Part shown: positions 5,826 to 9,669 of the stretch, piece after piece | How positions within the stretch are numbered: position 1 is the first letter of the stretch | How the letters are laid out: each line of letters begins with the position of its first letter | DNA from: an uncultured Angelakisella sp. | GTDB lineage: Bacteria > Bacillota > Clostridia > Oscillospirales > Ruminococcaceae | Length of the DNA: 9,669 bases | NCBI GenBank assembly: GCA_910585525.1 | Contig: CAJUFR010000003.1 | Coordinates: 1 to 9,669, forward strand | Reading direction: 5' to 3' | Made by a program: the position numbers and the translations under genes | The notes under the pieces: model-generated | What the model saw: the letters and a program-made list of their open reading frames with translations, nothing else | The model's database searches: none | Told to the model about the DNA's origin: nothing

Positions 5826-6091
5826 CGCAGCGCCGCTTTCAGCGCCTCCATATCGGTGTACCCCCGGACCGAGCCGTCCCGGGCCAGCCGCCGGCCCTCC
5901 TCGATGGCGGAGGCGGTGGTGTCATTGGGGACATCCAGTTTTAGTGAGAAGGGGATGCCGTTTTCCCGGATGGCCTGCCGCAAAAAGAGGTTCACCGCCG
6001 TGGTCATGTTCAGCCCCAGTTCGGCGAATATCCTTTCCGCCGCCGCCTTGACCTCTTTATCTGTGCGGATGTTCAGATTGGTACTCTCCAT
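5822..6091 (-). CDS. DinJ/RelB-family antitoxin
   Basis: This 89-residue antitoxin has an N-terminal ribbon-helix-helix DNA-binding part: the strand STNLNIRTD (3-11), a helix with KEVKAAAERIFAELGLN, and a helix with MTTAVNLFLRQAIRENGIPF. The charged C-terminal tail (SAIEEGRRLARDGSVRGYTD onwards) is expected to wrap the YafQ toxin. As in other DinJ-YafQ modules, it should neutralise the toxin and repress its own promoter. In-frame ATGs also exist at 6115 and 6097. AGGAGG (6106-6101) is 9 bases before the ATG at 6091 but only 3 before 6097, and 6115 overlaps the -10 box, so 6091 is chosen. It is the first gene of the two-gene operon. Confidence 0.92.
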   Translation of the reverse strand: MESTNLNIRTDKEVKAAAERIFAELGLNMTTAVNLFLRQAIRENGIPFSLKLDVPNDTTASAIEEGRRLARDGSVRGYTDMEALKAALR

Positions 6092-6108
6092 CTTCATGCA
6101 CCTCCTTT

Positions 6109-6144
6109 TGCACAAAGTTTATCATAGTATATGCACAACGTCAA
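6109..6144 (-). promoter_or_regulatory. Toxin-antitoxin promoter with candidate operator
   Basis: On the minus strand a -35 TTGACG (6144-6139) and an extended -10, TG-A-TAAACT (-10 at 6121-6116), are 17 bases apart. Two direct copies of TTGTGCA (6138-6132 and 6115-6109) flank the spacer and -10, and an imperfect dyad CATAGTATATG (6123-6133, plus strand) lies in the spacer. These are plausible half-sites for the ribbon-helix-helix antitoxin, consistent with autorepression. Confidence 0.6.
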
Positions 6145-6179
6145 TACACCGGCCGGATTTTTGCCAGATGAATAAAACC

Positions 6180-6217
6180 CCCACTCCCTTCCCACACTAC
6201 AGGGGAAAGGAGTGGGT
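6180..6217 (+). promoter_or_regulatory. Hairpin enclosing the ferredoxin ribosome-binding site
   Basis: CCCACTCC (6180-6187) pairs with GGAGTGGG (6209-6216), extended by TTCCC (6189-6193) with GGGAA (6203-6207) across one C-A mismatch, with a 9-base loop. The ribosome site AAAGGAG (6206-6212) lies in the 3' arm, 10 bases before the ATG. TTTATT follows on the plus strand and GGTTTTATT on the minus strand, so it could also be a weak terminator in either direction. Confidence 0.5.
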
Positions 6218-6222
6218 TTATT

Positions 6223-6411
6223 ATGAAGGCATTTATCGACCGTTCCGGCTGCATCGGCTGCGGGGTCTGCCCCACCCTCTGCCCGGAGGTATTCGCCATG
6301 GGGGAGGACGGGCTGGCCCAGGTCATCGCCCCGGACATTCCTGGCGCCTCGGAGAGCGCCGCCCTGGAAGCCCAACAAAACTGTCCCGTCTCAGTGATCT
6401 CCGTAGACTAG
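6223..6411 (+). CDS. Small 4Fe-4S ferredoxin
   Basis: This 62-residue ferredoxin is a low-potential electron carrier of anaerobic metabolism. The cluster ligands are Cys10, Cys13 and Cys16 (CIGCGVC) and Cys54 in NCPVSVISV, which fits a single 4Fe-4S cluster. CPEVF at 20-24 and the GEDGLAQV strand match the monocluster type of Thermotoga and clostridia. In that type, a further cysteine near position 43 usually pairs with Cys20 in a disulfide. It is absent here, leaving Cys20 unpaired. This comparison is from memory. The ATG has AAAGGAG 10 bases upstream, inside a hairpin (6180-6216). It is a lone gene on its strand, divergent from the toxin-antitoxin operon; no redox partner gene is adjacent. 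No clear promoter was identified upstream. Confidence 0.9.
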   Translation: MKAFIDRSGCIGCGVCPTLCPEVFAMGEDGLAQVIAPDIPGASESAALEAQQNCPVSVISVD

Positions 6412-6760
6412 CGGGGTGGCCCCTGCGGGCTGGGCGAAGCCCACGTTCCCGAAGGGATGCCCTACCCGGCCCCCCTCTTTGAGGGGGGCTTCAGCTTGTC
6501 GAAAAAGTCTTTTCGACAAGCTGAAGCCCGCCGCTACGGCGGGGTTTATCCGCTCCCTTCGGTCGCTCGACGCGAAAAGAGGGGCCTTTAGCCCTTCGGG
6601 CACGTGGCCTTCGGCCACCCCCCTTTTCACACTTTTTCCCCCTCCTGACCGACAGGCCCTGCTTATGGGGAGAGTTTTTCGACAGACTGCGCCCCCCTCT
6701 TTGAGGGGGGCTTACTTTTGTACAGGGTCTTAGTGGGTGCCTGGAGTCTTGGACTGTTTT
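6412..6760. other. Gene-free block composed largely of palindromes
   Basis: No credible gene is present; the open frames here are by-products of the palindromes. Besides the element at 6469-6711, it contains TCCC-GAA-GGGA near 6450-6465, CCCGCCG-CTA-CGGCGGG (6527-6543), GCCC-TTC-GGGC and GTGGCC-TTC-GGCCAC (about 6590-6617). Many loops are TTC or GAA. This is typical of an intergenic repeat cluster. No T-rich terminator directly follows the ferredoxin or AEC transporter stops. Confidence 0.6.
6469..6711. mobile_element. MITE-like element bounded by imperfect inverted repeats
   Basis: The left end (6469-6508) and right end (about 6674-6711) are imperfect reverse complements of each other. Read in the same orientation, both show GA-N-TTTTTCGACA, a CTG, then GCCCCCCTC-NNN-GAGGGGGGC. 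The terminal hairpin GCCCCCCTC-TTT-GAGGGGGGC is present identically at 6469-6489 and 6691-6711. A third copy of the TTTTCGACAAGCTGAAGCCC unit (6510-6529) makes a perfect 20-bp stem with the left copy (6486-6505), loop AGTC. The interior encodes no transposase. Flanking target duplications were not identified, so this may be a cluster of repeat units rather than one mobile element. Confidence 0.45.
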
Positions 6761-7702
6761 TTATAGCAGGCCCATCCCCAGCAGGACATAGATGAAACCA
6801 AAAAGGCTGACCACCGAAAGGCAGGTGGAGAACACCACGATCTGGCTGGCCAGCTGCCAGTCGGCGCCGGGGGTGTTCCGGGCCATGATGCTGGCGGTGA
6901 CGGTGGAGGGGGATGCAAAGAGGATCAGCAGGCAGAGCAGTTCCATCTCCCGGAAGCCCATCCACACCGCCAGGGGGAGGAACAGCATGGGCAGCAGCAC
7001 CAGCTTGCCCGCCGTCGCCACCGCCAGTTCCTTCTTATAGCTGCCGATGCCCTGGAAGGTAAGGCCGCCCCCCAGGATGATGAGGCTGACGGTGGTGGCG
7101 GTGCCGGAGATATTCTTGATGGTGGTGTCGATGACCGCCGGGAACCGGACCCCCGCCAGCAGCAGCGCCAGGGCCAGGACAGATGCGATGATAAGGGGGT
7201 TCCTCACCACGTCCCGGACGATCTTCCCCGGGTCGGGGCGCTGCTGGCTGAACACCTCCAGGGCCACCACGGCGTAGGCGTTAAAGAGGGGGGCCACCAC
7301 CGTGGAGGCGATGGCGATGATGCTCATGTCCCGGCCGGGGTACATGGAGGAGGCAAGGCCCATCCCCAGCACCACGAAGCTGGAGCGGAACACCCCCTGG
7401 ATCACCACCCCCACCCGGCTCCGGTCCTTTACCAGCCGGGGGACCAGCAGCATCAGCAGCAGGAACGCCCCTGTCACCGACGCCAGGCAGAAGAGCAGCA
7501 GCCGGGGATCGGTAAGGCTCGCCACATCGGCGGTGTAGATGTTGTAGAACACCATGGTGGGGACCAGGACGTGGAAGCAGAAGGTATTCATCTTGTCGCA
7601 GCCCGGCTGGTCCAACACCCCCGCCAGCCGGAGCAGCAGCCCCAGCAGGATGAGGAGGAAGCTGGGAAGGACGATGTTCAGGGTGGTGACAAAGGTATCC
7701 AA
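6761..7702 (-). CDS. AEC family transporter (auxin efflux carrier-like)
   Basis: This 313-residue integral membrane protein belongs to the AEC/Mem_trans family, whose bacterial members are thought to move organic acids such as malate or malonate; the substrate here is not known. About ten hydrophobic segments are visible in two five-helix halves, starting LNIVLPSFLLILLGLLLRLA and VLVPTMVFYNIYTA. The first half holds QGVFRSSFVVLGMGLASSMY and the second PLIIASVLALALLLAGVRFP, SLIILGGGLTF, KLVLLPMLFLPLAV and LLILFASPSTVTASIMAR, a family-typical block. The start codon is TTG (7702-7700), with a GGGGGGG stretch about 8 bases upstream. It begins 19 bases after the stop of the SUFU-domain gene and is probably co-transcribed. 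The other end faces the palindrome block. Confidence 0.88.
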   Translation of the reverse strand: MDTFVTTLNIVLPSFLLILLGLLLRLAGVLDQPGCDKMNTFCFHVLVPTMVFYNIYTADVASLTDPRLLLFCLASVTGAFLLLMLLVPRLVKDRSRVGVVIQGVFRSSFVVLGMGLASSMYPGRDMSIIAIASTVVAPLFNAYAVVALEVFSQQRPDPGKIVRDVVRNPLIIASVLALALLLAGVRFPAVIDTTIKNISGTATTVSLIILGGGLTFQGIGSYKKELAVATAGKLVLLPMLFLPLAVWMGFREMELLCLLILFASPSTVTASIMARNTPGADWQLASQIVVFSTCLSVVSLFGFIYVLLGMGLL

Positions 7703-7721
7703 GCCAGGTCCCCCCCTTTCA

Positions 7722-8834
7722 CTATCTTAAAAACTTCCCTTCCCCGGCAAAGATCACCAGTTCCTCCGGGGCGCCCTGGTACAGCATCGGCAGCACCGCC
7801 TCCTGGCTCTCCATGGCCAGGTCGTACTCCTTCTGGGTCAGGGGGATGGCCCACAACAGCGCCACCTCCTCCCCCATCACCGGGGGGAAGGCCGGGGCCG
7901 CTGTCCCCTCCAGCCGCCGCTGGTCCAGCAGCAGCACCGCCGGGAAGCCGGGGAAGGTCTCCCCGCAGGCCACCGTGTGCCCGTGCCCCAGGCAGCTGAT
8001 CTCCCCCCAGGGCAGGTTGGTCAGCCCGGAGATCCGCCCCAGGGCCGCCATCCACCGGTCCTCCGGCATCCCCTCCCGGGCGGCGAAGGCCAGTTCGATG
8101 CGGCGGCGCTTGGCCGGGTCGTCATTGGGCCAGTACTGCTCCACCACCGGCTGGCACAGCGCCGACACCCCCAGGGTAAACCCGTACCGCACCCCATCCC
8201 GCCGGCCGGTGACCAGCGCCTTGGGCGGGAACTTTCCCCCATCGATGGCGTAGTACTGCTCGTGGGGCCCAAAGAACCCCTCCATGGCCTCCAGGCCCTG
8301 GTGCTGGAGGCCGGGCCAGTAGTCCCCGGACATGGTGTCCCAGTAGGCCCGGCTCCTTTCCACCCGGGGGCCTAGCACCGGCTCGGCATCGGCAAGGCTC
8401 CAGGCCAGGGGGCCGGTCCCGATGGCGTGACGGGCGTACCCCGGGAACCCCTCCTCCCGCCAGGCCCAGCCGGGGATCAGGGCCAAGATCTCCCCGTTTT
8501 CCAGCAGCGCCGCCCCGTCCCCTTCCTCCAGCCAGACGATGGAAAGGGCGCTTTTATCCAGGCGGATGCCGCCGGGGGCGTGGCCGCAGTTCTCCCGGGG
8601 CATCATGGGGGCCTTGCCCTGGTCCATGGCAGCCTCGTTCAGTTCCGCCGGGGCGGGCTGGGTGTTGCAGACCCAACAGCCTTTCATCTGGGCATGGTCG
8701 GTGCCGGGGCGCCACCACAGGTAGAAGTAGACGCAGTCTTTGCTCTCCTCGGCAAAGGCATGGATGTTGCATACCGGGGACCAGCTTTCCGCCAGCACCT
8801 CCGGTTCTGTCTGTTTCTTCTTGAACAACCCCAC
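7722..8834 (-). CDS. Suppressor-of-fused (SUFU) domain protein
   Basis: This 370-residue soluble protein is judged to carry a SUFU domain in its C-terminal part (about 185-350). In animals this domain binds Gli factors; in bacteria it is often found in proteins of contact-dependent toxin and immunity loci, but its role is mostly unknown. Signals are GFTLGVSALCQPVVEQYWP (218-236), RRRIELAFA (243-251), LPWGEISCLGHGHTV (274-288), PAVLLLDQRR (298-307) and VALLWAIPLTQKEYDLAMES (324-343). The N-terminal half (1-180), with the Cys-rich GCWVCNTQPAP (52-62) and acidic stretches, was not recognised. The GTG start has AGGAGG 8 bases upstream. It lies 42 bases after ychF, and a TGCTTAG/CTAAGCA palindrome (8856-8871) sits in that gap. 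It is soluble, with no signal peptide. Confidence 0.65.
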   Translation of the reverse strand: MGLFKKKQTEPEVLAESWSPVCNIHAFAEESKDCVYFYLWWRPGTDHAQMKGCWVCNTQPAPAELNEAAMDQGKAPMMPRENCGHAPGGIRLDKSALSIVWLEEGDGAALLENGEILALIPGWAWREEGFPGYARHAIGTGPLAWSLADAEPVLGPRVERSRAYWDTMSGDYWPGLQHQGLEAMEGFFGPHEQYYAIDGGKFPPKALVTGRRDGVRYGFTLGVSALCQPVVEQYWPNDDPAKRRRIELAFAAREGMPEDRWMAALGRISGLTNLPWGEISCLGHGHTVACGETFPGFPAVLLLDQRRLEGTAAPAFPPVMGEEVALLWAIPLTQKEYDLAMESQEAVLPMLYQGAPEELVIFAGEGKFLR

Positions 8835-8855
8835 TTGAACTCCCTCCTTTATATT

Positions 8856-8871
8856 TGCTTAGAACTAAGCA
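8856..8871. repeat. Perfect palindrome between ychF and the SUFU-domain gene
   Basis: TGCTTAG (8856-8862) and CTAAGCA (8865-8871) are exact reverse complements around AA. On the minus strand, the sequence after the hairpin is AATATAAAGGAGG, leading straight into the ribosome site. There is no U-tract. It may be a weak translation-modulating stem or a protein-binding dyad. Confidence 0.4.
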
Positions 8872-8876
8872 GTTGC

Positions 8877-9669
8877 TTATACATTGAACCGGAAGAGGAC
8901 GATGTCCCCGTCCTTCATGACGTACTCCTTGCCCTCGCTGCGGACCAGGCCCTTCTCCTTTGCGGCGGCCATGGAGCCGCAGGCCATCAGGTCGTCGTAG
9001 GCCACCACCTCCGCCCGGATGAACCCACGCTCAAAGTCGCTGTGTATCTTCCCCGCCGCCTGGGGGGCCTTGGTGCCCTTCTTGATGGTCCAGGCCCGGA
9101 CCTCCGGCTTGCCCGCCGTCAGGTAGGAGATGAGTCCCAGCAGGTCGTACCCCGCTTTGATCAGGCGGTCCAGCCCCGATTCGGTCAGCCCCAGGTCGGT
9201 GAGGAACATCAGCTTATCCTCCGGCTCCATCTGGGCGATCTCCTCCTCCAGCTTGCCGCAGACCGGCACCACCAGGCTGTGCTCCTCCCGGGCCACCTCC
9301 TCCACCTCCCGGTAGAGGGGGTTCTGGTGGACATCCCCGGCGGCGAACTCCGCCTCGCTCATATTGGCCACGTAGATCACCGGCTTGTTGGATAGCATGG
9401 GGACGTCGGCGATGATCTCCCGCTCCTCCTGGTCGCAGGGGAAGCTGCGGGCGGGCTTGCCCTCCTCCAGGTGGGCTTTGAGGCGCTTAAAGATCTCCGC
9501 CTCCTCCAGGGGCTTCTTGTCCCCCCCCTTGCTGGCCTTGAGGCACCGGTCGATGCGCCGGTCCACCAGTTCCAGGTCGGAGAGGATCAGTTCCAGGCCG
9601 ATGGTGTCGATATCCCGCCGGGGCCCCACCGAGCCCTCCACGTGGATGATGTTGTCATCGGCGAAGCAC
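8877..9669 (-). CDS. ychF: YchF, ribosome-binding ATPase (5' end outside window)
   Basis: The C-terminal 264 residues of YchF (OLA1), an Obg-family protein that prefers ATP, binds ribosomes and is linked to stress and redox responses. The frame continues past the window edge: the terminal codons read CFADDNIIHVEGSVGPRRDI, matching the conserved segment after the G3 region. A coiled-coil arm follows (ELVDRRIDRCLKASKGGDKK to KAHLEEGKPARSFP), then NKPVIYVANMSE with the NKP and adjacent sites, then VPVCGKLEEEIAQM. The C-terminal TGS domain includes GLISYLTAGKPEVRAWTIKK and KIHSDFERGFIRAEVVAYDD and ends at the typical FRFNV. The P-loop is not in the window. It stands first of the minus-strand genes in view. 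Confidence 0.96.
   Translation of the reverse strand, partial: CFADDNIIHVEGSVGPRRDIDTIGLELILSDLELVDRRIDRCLKASKGGDKKPLEEAEIFKRLKAHLEEGKPARSFPCDQEEREIIADVPMLSNKPVIYVANMSEAEFAAGDVHQNPLYREVEEVAREEHSLVVPVCGKLEEEIAQMEPEDKLMFLTDLGLTESGLDRLIKAGYDLLGLISYLTAGKPEVRAWTIKKGTKAPQAAGKIHSDFERGFIRAEVVAYDDLMACGSMAAAKEKGLVRSEGKEYVMKDGDIVLFRFNV

Noticed and set aside
6391..6630. Possible small minus-strand protein in the palindrome block
   Set aside because: It is encoded by the repeat elements themselves and has no ribosome site or recognisable domain; such frames recur wherever the repeats occur.
6469..6711. Repeat cluster considered as a CRISPR array
   Set aside because: The units are palindromic, in inverted orientation and irregularly spaced, without uniform spacers or cas genes.

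Overview
The window looks like chromosomal DNA of a high-GC anaerobic member of the Clostridia, probably Oscillospiraceae/Ruminococcaceae-like gut bacteria. This is inferred from strong GC-rich codon use combined with AGGAGG-type ribosome sites, intrinsic terminators with U-tracts, a small clostridial-type 4Fe-4S ferredoxin, a DUF6514-like protein and a second-type EF-G. No rRNA, tRNA, CRISPR array, prophage or transposase gene was seen.

Layout. Positions 1-401 hold no convincing gene but several inverted repeats, ending in a run of five consecutive hairpins (303-405). A small DUF6514-like gene (402-701, minus) is divergent from an EF-G-like GTPase gene (1038-3119, plus). The EF-G-like gene has a clear promoter (885-913) and a roughly 118-nt leader that can fold into several hairpins. 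A YbjN-domain gene (3195-3662) follows in the same direction after a strong hairpin that lacks a U-tract, and then a terminator. A small membrane-anchored or secreted protein (3857-4168) with its own terminator and a CofE-like protein (4302-5492) with its own promoter complete the plus-strand block. A bidirectional terminator (5503-5541) separates this block from a minus-strand DinJ/YafQ-type toxin-antitoxin pair (5547-6091).

The right half starts with a plus-strand ferredoxin gene (6223-6411), whose ribosome site lies inside a strong stem. A gene-free stretch of about 350 bp (6412-6760) follows, built almost entirely of palindromes, including a perfect 20-bp stem and two related repeat units in inverted orientation. 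The remaining genes are all on the minus strand and read in the order ychF (5' end outside the window), a suppressor-of-fused (SUFU) domain protein, and an AEC-family transporter. Their spacings (42 and 19 nt) suggest one transcript.

Functionally, two translation-associated GTPases/ATPases (the EF-G-like protein and YchF) frame a mixed set of small accessory genes. The most unusual features are non-coding: the structured leader of the EF-G-like gene, the hairpin array near the left end, the ferredoxin hairpin, and the MITE-like palindrome block at 6469-6711. The EF-G-like protein itself is notable because the GTPase catalytic histidine is replaced by leucine. No clearly new multi-gene system was found.
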